Shown here piece after piece: positions 1 to 9,666 of a DNA stretch of 27,263 bases (within the stretch, counting starts at the first letter, position 1; the number at the start of each line of letters is the position of its first letter). This DNA is from an uncultured Clostridia bacterium (GTDB lineage Bacteria > Bacillota > Clostridia > Christensenellales > Aristaeellaceae): the NCBI GenBank assembly GCA_937906775.1, contig CALCUD010000065.1, forward strand, positions 1 through 27,263, read 5' to 3'. The notes under the pieces were generated by a model. The model was not told the origin of the DNA. It ran no database searches and saw only the letters and a program-made list of their open reading frames with translations. A program made the position numbers and the translations under genes.

Positions 1-3000
1 GGCTGTCGGCGATCGTCAGCGCGCTCACCTTCACGCTGCCGGTGTTCGTCACCTTCACCGTGTAGGGCACTTCGTCGCCCATCGTGTACAGGCCGTCCTT
101 TGCTTCCTTGTCCACGCTGATTGCGGCGGTATCCACATGATCGTCAGTCGTCCAGCTGTCATTGCCAACATTCACTTCAACCCGGTTGGTATAACCGTCC
201 TTCAGGTCCTTTTCCTGGATCGTATAGGTAGCTTTGAATGTGACAGTTTCACCTGCGGGAACATTTTCCGCGGTATCGCTTCCTTCGATCGTAACACCGG
301 TCAGTTCTTTGATCCTGATTGTCCGGGTTTCATTGAAGACGTTCGTTACCGTAATGGTAAAGTATACGGTATCGCCAAGATGATAGGCACCGTCCTCATG
401 CTTCTTCTCCGGATTCTTTTCAGGCTTGGTAATTCTGAAATCCCCGGGTATAAGCTTGATGATATAGTTGGGATAAGCCGTGTTCAATTCGTCTTCCGTG
501 TTCGCAATCGTCAATACATCGTCGTATTCACCGACCAGATTGACTTCACTGTTCGTACGGATAACGGTCGTGTCGATACTGTCCAGTTCGTTCCCGATGG
601 CGCCGTCAATCACAGCGTCAGCAAAAGCCGGATCATCTTTGCCGTATACCTTCTCATCATCGCTGACAGTAATGGTAACCGGTTTCCGGGTGACCGTCAG
701 CTTTCCGTCGACCGTTTTAATGGAGGTATAGTTCCCCGTTACATCCTCTCCGGCAGCATTAACGATCTTATAACCTGTGATCACATTTGCGCTGGAACCG
801 GCTGGAATCTGGCTGCCTTCCACTGTTGCGGACAACACATCGCCGTCAGCCAGTTTCCCTGTATATGTATAAGTCGGTTTAGTCAGCGCTTTTCCGTCAT
901 ATTCCTTTCCGTCGCTGTCCGCTTTAATGACGATTTCTCCCGCTTTCGCGATGGTAAAGGTCCCGGGAATAACGGTGAACTCATAGTTCGGATAAGCTTC
1001 ATTCAGATCTTTCGCGGTCTTTCCGGTTGTCAGAACATCCGGATAAACCGCCGCTTCCTCAACGCCCGTGTTCGTACGGATGACCGTCAGGTCAGCGTCT
1101 TCAAGTTCTTTCTTCTGTTCTTCTGTCAGATCATCAGTGATGATTTTCGCGTCGGTAAACGCAGGATCGTCTTCACCGTACATCTTCTGATCATCTTCAA
1201 CCTGTACGGTTATCTGTTTTTTCAGAATATCGAACGATCCGTAATGAACGGTAACAGTATAGTTCTTGTTGTCAGTATATTCCGCAGTCAGAACTTCCTG
1301 ATAATGACCGGCGTTTTCATCATCTGTGTTGGTCCGGATATAAGTCACGGTTCCCAGATCATCGGGATCAGCCAGCCCGGTCACCGTACCGCTGAACTCG
1401 GGATCTCTTTCTCCGTAAGTTTTGCTGCTGTTATCAACTTCGATAGTCACAGGCCGCGTATATACAGTCAGCAAACCGTTCTTCGCTGTAACAGATTGGT
1501 AGCAATCCGTCACATCATCACCGGCCGCATTCACAATTTTGTAGCTTGTAACTTCATTCGGGCTGCTGCCCGCATCTGTCTGACTGCCCACTACAGTCAC
1601 ATCAAAACGATCTTCAAAAGCCAGTTCCCCGGTTGTTGAATATCCGTTATTTTCAAGAGCAGATCCGTCGTAGGTTTTCTCATCGCTGTTTGCGGTGATA
1701 ACGATCTCCGTATCCTTCCTGGTAATTTCAAAGTTGCCGTCCGTAATGACAAAATCATAGTTCGTATATTCTGTTTCCAGCGTTTTTTCACTGTTCACAG
1801 TCGTCAGAACACCCGGATATTGTCCGGCTTTCTCGTCATCATTCGTGCGTTTGACAGACAAATCCATTCCCTGCAGTTCAAGGATCTGATCTGCGGAAAG
1901 ATCCGTTGTGATCGTCGCGTCCGCAAAATCCGGATCCTGATCACCATATTCTTTTTTGTCATTTCCAACAAGGATCTGCACGGTTTTCTTCAGAATCTCG
2001 AAGTCTGCCGGAACGACAGTCACCGAATAGTTCGAATTCTGGGTATAGACCGCGTTCAGAACGTCATCATACAGACCGACATTTTCTTCGCTCGGATTTG
2101 TGCGTTCAAACCGTATCTCACCCAGATCTGCGTCATTGATCAGGCCTTCAACCTTACCGGTGAAAGCAGGATCGGGATCGCCGTAAACCTTGTCACTTTC
2201 TTCCACAGTGATCGTTACAGGCTTTGCGCTGATTCCCAAATCACCGAAAACAGTCATGACACCGTTATGGCGTTCTTCATTTTCCAGAACATAGGTAAAG
2301 GTATTGTTTTCCTTTCCGGAGTCGGTTACATTCCGTACACCGGCTGCTTTAGGCGTAACCGTGATCCGGTCACCGGAACCGGGAAGCGTAAAGACCTTGC
2401 CGGTTTCATCCGCTTTCAGGGTCGTTCCGCCATAGGTTACAGAATACTTCTCCAGAGTATGGAGATCACCGTCATATTCCCAGTTTTTGCTATCGCTGCT
2501 GATAACAATACTGTTTTGATCCGCGGTGATCAGGAAATCTCCGGGTCGGATCGTAAACGAATAATTGGGATAATCAGCGTTCAGAGTATCCGCCGTATCC
2601 TGAACAGTCAGAACATCCTCATGATTCTTGACCGTTTCATTTCCTTTGTCCGTCCGGATAACCGTCGTATCAATCGCGTCAAGTTCTTGACCGATCCCGC
2701 CGTCCACCGTTGCCGGTGTAAAATCGGGATCTTTTTCTCCGTAAACTTTTTCGCTGTTCTCAACAATGATCTGCACCGGCTTTTTGGTGATCCCGAGATC
2801 GCCGAATTCCGCGTGAACTGTTTCAAACCATGTCTCATTGTCCAAAGTATATTGGAAAGTATTATTATCTTCAGCAGTATCCTCGAAATTCCTGACGCCC
2901 TTTGCTGTGGGGATCACAGTAACCTTGTCATGACCGACAGTGGGAAGTTCAAACACCAGACCTGTGCTGTCCGCCTTAACTTTCTGTCCGTCATAGTACA

Positions 3001-6000
3001 CAGTATAAGATTCCAGCGTGTGGTTATCCCCGTCATATTCCCAGCTTTTGCTGTCACTGACGATGATGATTTCTTTTGTATTGGTCAGAATCCTGAAATC
3101 GCCCAGAACGACTGTAATCGAGTAGTTATCATATTCTTTGTTCAGTTCATCCTGAGCCTTACCGATATTCAGGACATCCTGATAAGTACCGGGCATTTCA
3201 TCTGTGTTGAAGCGGGATACGGTAGTGTCGATTCCGTTCAGTTCATTTCCGACGCCGCCCGTAATGATTGCCGCATCAAACTCGGGATCTGTCTCCCCGT
3301 ACATTTTTTCACTGTTGTCAATACTGATCTGCGCAGGCTTCCTGGACACGGACAGATCTCCGAATTCCGTTGAAACATTCGTATACTGATCCCCATTCGT
3401 CAGAACATACTCAAATGTGTTATTATCCGTTCCGGAATCCTTTACGTTCGTGACACCCGGAGCTGTCGGTATAACAGTAACTGTATCACCATTCGGAAGG
3501 GTAAACACTTTCCCGGTCGCGTCCGAGGGCATTTCCGCTCCGTCATAGAATACAGTGTACTGTTCCTGCGTATGGAGTTCTCCGTTGTATACCCAGGAAC
3601 CGTCCAGACTGCTGATCACAAGAGATTTGCTGCTCTTTTTAATCGTGAAGTCGCCAGGATAAACCGTGAAATTATAGTTCGTATAGGTCTCATTCAATTC
3701 CTGTTCAGTTTTGCCGATATTCAATGCGTCATCATAGAAACCGGCCTCTTCACCGGAAACAGTACGCGTTACGGTCAGGTCGACGGCACCGAGCTCGTTC
3801 CCGATCGCGCCGCTCATCACCGCCGCGTCGAAAACCGGATCAGTTTCCCCGTACATCTTTTCAGCGTGATCAACGGTAATGGTTACATCCTTCTTTTTGA
3901 TCAGCAGTTCTCCGGGATTGACCGTAACAACATAGTTATCACCGAGAATGCTCCGGACAGCTTCCAGAATATCCGCGTTGTAGGTCCCGACATTCTTTTC
4001 AGTTGTCTGCTGATCGTCACCGTAAACGACCGTCAGAGTGGAAACAAGATCCCGGTCGCCGTCCAGTACGCCCCGGTCATTACTGGCTATCGCCTGTTCA
4101 AATGAATAGGTTTTGCCGTTTTCATCCGCTACGGTCTTCTCGTTTCCGTCATAGGTGAATTCGGCAGAATTGATCTGGAACGTCACAGGCCGGGGAGTAA
4201 CTGTCAGCGTTCCGTCCTGCGTTGTCACAGAATTGTAACTGTCGGTGACATCCTTCCCGTTTCTGTTCTCGATCCGGAATTCCGTCACTTTGCTGGAACT
4301 GCTTCCCGCGTCTGTCTGGCTTCCGGTCACAGTCGCCACAACTTTGTCACCGTCATTGAGCTTTCCGCTGACAGTGAAGGAATCAACGTTCAGCGCAGTA
4401 CCGTCATACGTTTTGCTGGCGCTGTTTGCAATAATAACGATCGTTCCGGACTTGACGATCTCCAGCGTCCCGATATCTTCACTGATGCTGTAGTTGTCAG
4501 CTTTTGCCGTATAGCCGTTACCATCCGCTGAAAATACCAGTTCATAGGTGTTCGGAGCGGTTCCGGCTTCGGTTATACTTCCGGTCACGGTAAATCCTGC
4601 GGTTTCTCCGTTAACGAAACCCTTGATTTCACCGGGGGCCGTCAGGGGGGTGGCGTCATATTCCTTCTTCGCGCTTTCCGTTTTCACAGTAAGCGGAGCC
4701 TTGATAACATTCAGTGTTCCGTCATATGTTTCAACAGCCGTGTAATATGCTGTGACATCTTCGTCATTTTCATTAACGATTTTGCAGGAACTGACCGTAT
4801 TCGCGCTTGTTCCTGCATCCGTCTGTGAACCGGATACAGTCACGACAAGCCTGTCGCCATCAGCCAGATCGCCGGTATGTGAATACTTATTCTTGGTCAA
4901 AGGAGTACCGTCATAGGTTTTCTCGGCGCTTCCGGCCGTAACCGTAATTATTCCGGCCTTTGTCACAGTAAGAGTTCCCAGCTGATCCGAAACAGTATAG
5001 TTGGATTGTTTTGCTGTATAGGAATTTCCTTCTTCAGCAAATGTCAGTTCATAAGTATTAGGAGTGCTTCCAGGGACAGTCTGGGATCCGGTGATCGTGA
5101 ACCCGACCGTTTCGCCGTTGACAGGAGACACGGTCATGAAACCGAACGCCGTCAGCGGTGTTCCGTCATATACTTTCTGATCACCTTTGGTAACAACCAT
5201 CAAGGGAGCAGGATCGACTTTGAGTGTCCCGTCCTGCGTAGTGATGTTCGTATAACTGTCGGTCACATCAACGCCGGCAGCATTATAAATATGATAGGAC
5301 TCAATGGTATTGCTGCTGCTGCCGGCGTCCGTCTGACTGCCCGTCGTGACAGCAACAACATAATCTCCGTTATGTAAGGTTCCGGTTACTGTGACCGTAT
5401 CCTTCGTCAACTGAGTACCGTCATATACTTTTTCAGCGTCGTCTGCTTTGATGACAATTCCGCCGTCATCCGCAATAATCGTCAGTTTACCGTCGGTAAC
5501 CTTCAGGCGGACATTGAAGTTTTTACCCGGATTGGTGACCTCATAGCTTTCCTCGGACAGTCCCATGGGATATTCGCCCTTGACTGTTCCGGACGCTTTC
5601 GCTTCGTAGCCGCTCTTCAGACTGACATTGGCTGTACCAAACAGCGCATTATCAGATTCGAATTGAGCGTATCCTTCAACATACTGTTCTTCACCGTTAT
5701 ACGGCACAGTAGCGGAATTACCGACAATCGTTACGGTAACATCCGCCGGAGTGACCGACAGCTTTCCGAAATTCGGTTTTACATTAGTGTATCTGGACTC
5801 GTTTGTCAGCGTCCATGTGAATGTGTTGTTCTTCTCCGCTGTATCGCCTACATTGGTCACACCGGCGGCCGTGGAATTCACAGTCAGGGTATCACCTGTC
5901 GGAAGCGTCGCAGTATAGGTGTTCTCGGAGACTTTATTCACAGTAACAGGCTGCCCGCCATAAGTAACGGTGTAGGTATTATCCTTATGCAGAGTCCCGT

Positions 6001-7522
6001 TATAAACCCAGCTGTGATCAGCGCTCGTGATGTTGATCAGTGTGTTGTTGCTGACCGGATCCTCGACTTTTGCCTCATTGGAGGTCACGTCATCGCCGTT
6101 GCCGGTTTTACCGGTAGCAATAGCCACATTGATGACTTTTCCGGCGTCAACATCAGCCTGGGTGATCTTATAGCGAACGGTCGCAGTCGTGGATTCGCCA
6201 GGCTCCAATGTTGTTTTTTGCGGAGTCAGCGTCTGCTTCAGGGTCTTGTCATTGACTGAAATGTTGCTGACTGCAAGCGTGCCGTTATTGGTAATGGTAA
6301 CTGTATAATCCACCAGGCTTCCCAGACCCAGTGTCCCGGAATAGGAGCTGGTTTTTCGGGCCGTCAGGGAAGCTGTGGGTTCTTCAACTTCGACAAAGTC
6401 TTCGACTTTAAAAGTGGTTCCGCCGATAATAACATCCGCGGTATTTTTAAATCCTTCTGCAAGAATATCCGCTTCCTGAATGGTATAAACAGCCTTGAAT
6501 GTGACGCTGGACTTGGCGGGAATGGTCTGAGGATTCGTACTGGTAACCGTAACTCCTGCTTTTTCCTTAACAGTAACCTGTTTGGGATTCTGCTCGGTAT
6601 TATACGCGGTGATCGTAAACTCAACCTGCTGACCAAGCTTGTATATACCGGCCGGATGGGTCTTGGTTGCTCCGCCTCCTGTTGCGAAGTGTCCCTGGAA
6701 ATCGACCCGTTCCGCGGGCATCACGAAATAAGCCGGATATCCGCCGCTTCCGGTCAGATAGATCCCGGAATCTTTGGTGGCATGATTGATGGAATCATAG
6801 TATGCAATATTGGCGTCAAACTTGTATCCTGAAGAAACCGGATAGACAGGAATAACACGGTAGAGCTGCCAGGCTCTGTGCGTATGGTTCGGATCGCCCC
6901 ATACAAACTCCGGATGGTCCGGTGAATACGGATTTTCCTGTACATGAACAATATCGCCGGGATAGTAGCTGATGCTGAAGTTGTTATCCCAGTCTTTACT
7001 GTCGCGTCCGTTGAAATGGACCGTCGCTCCCGCAGCATTCTGAATGTCGTTGGTATTCCATCCGTAGAAAACCGGGTAGCTCTTTCGCGTCAGTTTGACT
7101 GTCACGACAGTATCCTGATCCGGCATTTTGAAACTGACGCTATTCCCGATATTCTTTCCGTTAACAGAAATGCTGTATGCGCTCTGCTGATCCAGTTCGT
7201 ACAGATTTGGCGCGGTCGTGCCGAAAGCCTTGATGTAAGTATTTTTGATACTGTTGATCAAATTATCGACCCGTACTTCCTCTCCGGTACGCTTATAGGT
7301 TGTCGCCAGCGCGGAGCATTGCCCGGCAAGGTTGTATTTGTCATTGACACCGTCATCAACTTTATAAGTCAGCCAATGTTCTCCGGGTTGGAGCAGGTGC
7401 CCGTTCGCCAGAGGGTCCAGATTGGCGGAATTACCGTCTGCCATGACAGACACAGGCATCATAGTCACAACCATGATGACCGAAAGAAGAAGTGCCGTGA
7501 ACCGCTTAATCTGATTGAACAT
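1..7522 (-). CDS. Giant secreted repeat protein with MBG/YDG-type domains (surface adhesin-like), 3' end outside window
   Basis: Seen: a frame open from an ATG at 7522 to the window edge, about 2,507 codons without a stop; GGAGG lies about 8 nt upstream. Residues 1-28 form a signal peptide (basic start, hydrophobic core, ending SVMA). Residues 29 to about 280 match nothing I recognise. Two DUF11-like beta domains follow (around 6060-6660). From about 6050 to 450 come some 20 beta repeats of three kinds: 'YG' units (motif like VYGEKDPDF, 8 copies), 'YDG' units (KTYDGTPLT-like, about 7) and 'WxYDG/WVYNG' units (4). DUF11-like domains return near the window end. Known: MBG, YDG and DUF11 modules are stalk domains of bacterial surface proteins. 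Inferred: a fibrillar adhesin or matrix protein; the anchoring signal (sortase motif or other) would lie beyond position 1. It follows the 627-residue protein by 86 nt with no clear terminator or promoter between, so co-transcription is likely. Confidence 0.88.
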   Translation of the reverse strand, partial: MFNQIKRFTALLLSVIMVVTMMPVSVMADGNSANLDPLANGHLLQPGEHWLTYKVDDGVNDKYNLAGQCSALATTYKRTGEEVRVDNLINSIKNTYIKAFGTTAPNLYELDQQSAYSISVNGKNIGNSVSFKMPDQDTVVTVKLTRKSYPVFYGWNTNDIQNAAGATVHFNGRDSKDWDNNFSISYYPGDIVHVQENPYSPDHPEFVWGDPNHTHRAWQLYRVIPVYPVSSGYKFDANIAYYDSINHATKDSGIYLTGSGGYPAYFVMPAERVDFQGHFATGGGATKTHPAGIYKLGQQVEFTITAYNTEQNPKQVTVKEKAGVTVTSTNPQTIPAKSSVTFKAVYTIQEADILAEGFKNTADVIIGGTTFKVEDFVEVEEPTASLTARKTSSYSGTLGLGSLVDYTVTITNNGTLAVSNISVNDKTLKQTLTPQKTTLEPGESTTATVRYKITQADVDAGKVINVAIATGKTGNGDDVTSNEAKVEDPVSNNTLINITSADHSWVYNGTLHKDNTYTVTYGGQPVTVNKVSENTYTATLPTGDTLTVNSTAAGVTNVGDTAEKNNTFTWTLTNESRYTNVKPNFGKLSVTPADVTVTIVGNSATVPYNGEEQYVEGYAQFESDNALFGTANVSLKSGYEAKASGTVKGEYPMGLSEESYEVTNPGKNFNVRLKVTDGKLTIIADDGGIVIKADDAEKVYDGTQLTKDTVTVTGTLHNGDYVVAVTTGSQTDAGSSSNTIESYHIYNAAGVDVTDSYTNITTQDGTLKVDPAPLMVVTKGDQKVYDGTPLTAFGFMTVSPVNGETVGFTITGSQTVPGSTPNTYELTFAEEGNSYTAKQSNYTVSDQLGTLTVTKAGIITVTAGSAEKTYDGTPLTKNKYSHTGDLADGDRLVVTVSGSQTDAGTSANTVSSCKIVNENDEDVTAYYTAVETYDGTLNVIKAPLTVKTESAKKEYDATPLTAPGEIKGFVNGETAGFTVTGSITEAGTAPNTYELVFSADGNGYTAKADNYSISEDIGTLEIVKSGTIVIIANSASKTYDGTALNVDSFTVSGKLNDGDKVVATVTGSQTDAGSSSSKVTEFRIENRNGKDVTDSYNSVTTQDGTLTVTPRPVTFQINSAEFTYDGNEKTVADENGKTYSFEQAIASNDRGVLDGDRDLVSTLTVVYGDDQQTTEKNVGTYNADILEAVRSILGDNYVVTVNPGELLIKKKDVTITVDHAEKMYGETDPVFDAAVMSGAIGNELGAVDLTVTRTVSGEEAGFYDDALNIGKTEQELNETYTNYNFTVYPGDFTIKKSSKSLVISSLDGSWVYNGELHTQEQYTVFYDGAEMPSDATGKVFTLPNGDTVTVIPTAPGVTNVKDSGTDNNTFEYVLTNGDQYTNVSTEFGDLSVSRKPAQISIDNSEKMYGETDPEFDAAIITGGVGNELNGIDTTVSRFNTDEMPGTYQDVLNIGKAQDELNKEYDNYSITVVLGDFRILTNTKEIIIVSDSKSWEYDGDNHTLESYTVYYDGQKVKADSTGLVFELPTVGHDKVTVIPTAKGVRNFEDTAEDNNTFQYTLDNETWFETVHAEFGDLGITKKPVQIIVENSEKVYGEKDPDFTPATVDGGIGQELDAIDTTVIRTDKGNETVKNHEDVLTVQDTADTLNADYPNYSFTIRPGDFLITADQNSIVISSDSKNWEYDGDLHTLEKYSVTYGGTTLKADETGKVFTLPGSGDRITVTPKAAGVRNVTDSGKENNTFTYVLENEERHNGVMTVFGDLGISAKPVTITVEESDKVYGDPDPAFTGKVEGLINDADLGEIRFERTNPSEENVGLYDDVLNAVYTQNSNYSVTVVPADFEILKKTVQILVGNDKKEYGDQDPDFADATITTDLSADQILELQGMDLSVKRTNDDEKAGQYPGVLTTVNSEKTLETEYTNYDFVITDGNFEITRKDTEIVITANSDEKTYDGSALENNGYSTTGELAFEDRFDVTVVGSQTDAGSSPNEVTSYKIVNAAGDDVTDCYQSVTAKNGLLTVYTRPVTIEVDNSSKTYGERDPEFSGTVTGLADPDDLGTVTYIRTNTDDENAGHYQEVLTAEYTDNKNYTVTVHYGSFDILKKQITVQVEDDQKMYGEDDPAFTDAKIITDDLTEEQKKELEDADLTVIRTNTGVEEAAVYPDVLTTGKTAKDLNEAYPNYEFTVIPGTFTIAKAGEIVIKADSDGKEYDGKALTKPTYTYTGKLADGDVLSATVEGSQIPAGSSANVITGYKIVNAAGEDVTGNYTSIKTVDGKLTVTRKPVTITVSDDEKVYGKDDPAFADAVIDGAIGNELDSIDTTVIRTNSEVNLVGEYDDVLTIANTEDELNTAYPNYIIKLIPGDFRITKPEKNPEKKHEDGAYHLGDTVYFTITVTNVFNETRTIRIKELTGVTIEGSDTAENVPAGETVTFKATYTIQEKDLKDGYTNRVEVNVGNDSWTTDDHVDTAAISVDKEAKDGLYTMGDEVPYTVKVTNTGSVKVSALTIADS
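450..5450 (-). repeat. Higher-order tandem blocks inside the giant repeat protein
   Basis: Positions of the signature motifs show three long-period arrays. YDG-type units fall near 5425, 5170, 4915, 4655 and 4415, with alternating subtypes giving a two-unit block of about 510 bp. YG-type units alternate with WxYDG units near 3848, 3294 and 2738 and continue to 2180, a block of about 555 bp. Near the 3' side, a YG-YG-YDG triplet occurs twice (2180/1940/1670 and 1410/1174/900), a block of about 770 bp. Spacings come from motif positions read by eye and are good to a few tens of bases. Confidence 0.7.
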
Positions 7523-7608
7523 ACCGTTTTCCTCCAATGTCAGGTTTCATCTGTGAAAAGCGGAAACGGAGTGATCCTGTCCGGGATCTCTCCGATTAAT
7601 ATGGATTA

Positions 7609-9492
7609 TTATCCTTCAGCTGTGAATACTTCTACACGCCAGTAATAATAGAAGTTATTCTCATCCACCGCGAAAGTATAATTATCGCTGTTGGCGCCGT
7701 TGATTCCCATCCAGCTTTGTCCGTCTGTGGACCAGAACCATTGCACCGTATATTCAATGTCATCATAGTTTACAAGATGTGCACTCAGGGTTACGGGCGT
7801 TCCCACAGAAATTTCTGTCACGCCGTTCAAGTTGTTCGTGATATAGACTTCACGTACAGGCGCTGCGATCTCTTCAACGGTTTCTTCTTCAGGAACTTCA
7901 TCTCCGGCCGTTTCCTGTTCGTTCAGAATCTCATCATCAACGACTTCCTCAATCTGATCTGTTTCGCCGTTCTCATCCATCGGAATATCGTCAACCGGAA
8001 CAACCTCTTCAGGATCCGTTTCTTCCTTTTCAGTATTTTCTTCCTCAGTCTCTTCTGCAGCGGTTTCTTCTGTCGCGATCTCTTCTTCCGCGAGTTCTTC
8101 TCCAGCGATTACTTCTTCTGCAATCTCTTCTTCCGCGGTTTCTTCTTCCGCGATCTTTTCTTCTTCGGCTTCTTCCGCGGTTTCTTCTTCCGCGATCTTT
8201 TCTTCCTCGGCTTCTTCTTCCGCGATCTCTTCTTCTGCGATCTCTTCGTCCGCGGCTTCTTCTTCTGCGGTTTCTCCTTCCGCAGGTTCGGATTCTGCTG
8301 TTTCTTCTCCGGAGATCACATTTTCAGCATTTGTTTCATTTGCCGTTTCATCCCCGGGGATCTCTCCGTTACCGATATCTGTCGCAGTTACTACATATGG
8401 ATTGTATATGCCGGAAACAATTCCGTCCTTGGTAATGAAGCGATAGCTCTGATAATTCGTGCCGGATGTCAGCTGAATCTGGAGAACAGTACCGTTACCG
8501 CAATTCTCCCATCCAATCTCGCTGTTGCGCGTGGTAACCTGCCAGGTTGCATATACCGCTTCCCCGTCGACAACGGCTGTCATATACATGATATCGCCGA
8601 TGTGATATTCACGGGAAGGAACAGAAATGGAAGTTGAATGCACCTTTTCATCAGCTTTGGATTCCGGTTGCTCTTTTTCATCGTTCTCAGGCTGATTGTC
8701 CTTCTCAGCAGGTGCTTCTGTTACAGTTTCGGTATTCTCCGTCGTATCTTCCGGAATAACCAGTGCCAAAGGCTGCTGTGTCGCGCTGTCATTTGTGGAT
8801 TCCACGTTCGTATTCGGAACCGATTCATTATGATGATTTTCGACTTCGGTCTGTTTCGGTTCTTCCGCCTGTTGCGCCTGCTCATTTGTCTGAGTTTCTT
8901 CCGCATTTACCTCAGCAGCAGCTTCCGGCTTCGCCTCTGGTTTTTCCTCAGTCTTGACTTCGGGCTTCTGCTCCGGCTTCGCTTCAGGCTTTTCCTCAGT
9001 CTTGACTTCGGGCTTCTGCTCCTGCTTCGCTTCGGGCTTTTCTTCAGTCTTGGCTTCGGACTTCTGCTCCGGCTTCGCCTCGGGCTTCTCCTCAGCCTTG
9101 ACTTCGGACTTCTGCTCCGGCTTAGCTTCGGGTTTTTCTTCGGTCTTGGCTTCGGACTTCTGCTCCGATTTTGCTTCGGGCTTCTCTTCCGTCTTCGCTT
9201 CGACCTTTTCCTCGGCTTTCGCTTCGGGCTTTTCTTCAGGCTTCGCTTCAACCTTTTCCTCAGCCTTCACTTCGGGCTTCTCTTCAGGCTTCTCCTGTGC
9301 CTCGGCCGCGAGTTCAGAAGCTGCCGGTTCACTCGCTGCTTCCACCGGTTCGGGATCAGCAGCTTCAACCGCCTCAGCAGGAATATCTGTTGCAGCTTCC
9401 TCATTTTCATCAGCAAAAGCGCTCAACATCATACCGGCCAACATCGTAATGGTCAGCATCATCGCAATCAGCGTCTTCGCAAACTTGTTCAT
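7609..9492 (-). CDS. Secreted Lys/Pro/Glu-repeat and Glu-rich protein with two Ig-like domains
   Basis: 627 residues. The ATG at 9492 has AGGAGG at 9501-9506. Residues 1-27 are a signal peptide ending SAFA. Residues 70-181 are seven 16-residue repeats of the form EEKPEAKPEQKSEAKT. A linker (about 190-285) precedes a first beta domain (about 285-372, containing YATWQV). Residues 384-515 are extremely Glu-rich, mostly EEIAEEE-like pieces. A second Ig-like domain (about 547-625, with YTVQWFWSTDGQSW) ends the protein. Inferred: an extended surface protein; K/P/E tracts commonly span the Gram-positive wall. No LPxTG motif, SLH domain or C-terminal membrane segment is visible, so its retention is unexplained. 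It is the first gene of an operon with the giant repeat protein. I do not recognise a named family. Function unknown, secreted location fairly sure. Confidence 0.87.
   Translation of the reverse strand: MNKFAKTLIAMMLTITMLAGMMLSAFADENEEAATDIPAEAVEAADPEPVEAASEPAASELAAEAQEKPEEKPEVKAEEKVEAKPEEKPEAKAEEKVEAKTEEKPEAKSEQKSEAKTEEKPEAKPEQKSEVKAEEKPEAKPEQKSEAKTEEKPEAKQEQKPEVKTEEKPEAKPEQKPEVKTEEKPEAKPEAAAEVNAEETQTNEQAQQAEEPKQTEVENHHNESVPNTNVESTNDSATQQPLALVIPEDTTENTETVTEAPAEKDNQPENDEKEQPESKADEKVHSTSISVPSREYHIGDIMYMTAVVDGEAVYATWQVTTRNSEIGWENCGNGTVLQIQLTSGTNYQSYRFITKDGIVSGIYNPYVVTATDIGNGEIPGDETANETNAENVISGEETAESEPAEGETAEEEAADEEIAEEEIAEEEAEEEKIAEEETAEEAEEEKIAEEETAEEEIAEEVIAGEELAEEEIATEETAAEETEEENTEKEETDPEEVVPVDDIPMDENGETDQIEEVVDDEILNEQETAGDEVPEEETVEEIAAPVREVYITNNLNGVTEISVGTPVTLSAHLVNYDDIEYTVQWFWSTDGQSWMGINGANSDNYTFAVDENNFYYYWRVEVFTAEG
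8950..9285 (-). repeat. Seven tandem 48-bp coding repeats
   Basis: Seven units, each encoding 16 residues beginning EEKPE, followed by a partial unit. Units differ mainly at the Ala/Val, Thr/Ala and Pro/Ser/Gln positions. The array is in frame, so unit gain or loss would change only stalk length. Confidence 0.85.
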
Positions 9493-9572
9493 GTCCGTTT
9501 CCTCCTAAATGGTATGGCGCCCAGGCAGCCCGTTTCTGGAAAACTGTTCCGTTCATTTCAGATCAGGAGCAT

Positions 9573-9578
9573 ATTGTA
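9573..9578 (-). promoter_or_regulatory. -10 box of the surface-protein operon, no matching -35
   Basis: TACAAT on the minus strand. The hexamer 17 nt upstream is ATATGT, a poor -35. Transcription would start near 9566 and give a leader of about 75 nt. The missing -35 next to direct repeats is typical of activator-dependent promoters. Confidence 0.5.
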
Positions 9579-9591
9579 CTCCCAATCTATC

Positions 9592-9666
9592 GGTTACATA
9601 TTATCAAATTTTCGGTTACATAACGGGTTACATTGTTCAATATTATTTTATTTTTTTCAGTTACAT
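9592..9666. promoter_or_regulatory. Four direct repeats of GGTTACAT, candidate activator sites
   Basis: GGTTACAT at 9592-9599, 9614-9621 and 9626-9633, and AGTTACAT at 9659-9666, all in one orientation. Spacings are 22, 12 and 33 bp, close to whole helical turns. The first two copies share the longer core TCGGTTACATA. Relative to the predicted start near 9566 they centre near -30, -52, -64 and -97. A 22-bp direct-repeat period resembles response-regulator sites of the LytTR or OmpR type, but the regulator is not in the window. Confidence 0.5.

Noticed and set aside
137..6259. Several long plus-strand open frames (137-1639, 1820-3373, 3572-4105, 5006-5377, 5663-6259)
   Set aside because: They are exact antisense of the giant gene in the codon-aligned frame, lack ribosome sites and encode no recognisable domain.
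8950..9285. Regular 48-bp repeats considered as a CRISPR array
   Set aside because: The units are contiguous, without unique spacers, and keep the reading frame; the same applies to the 42-bp repeats at 25745-26290.
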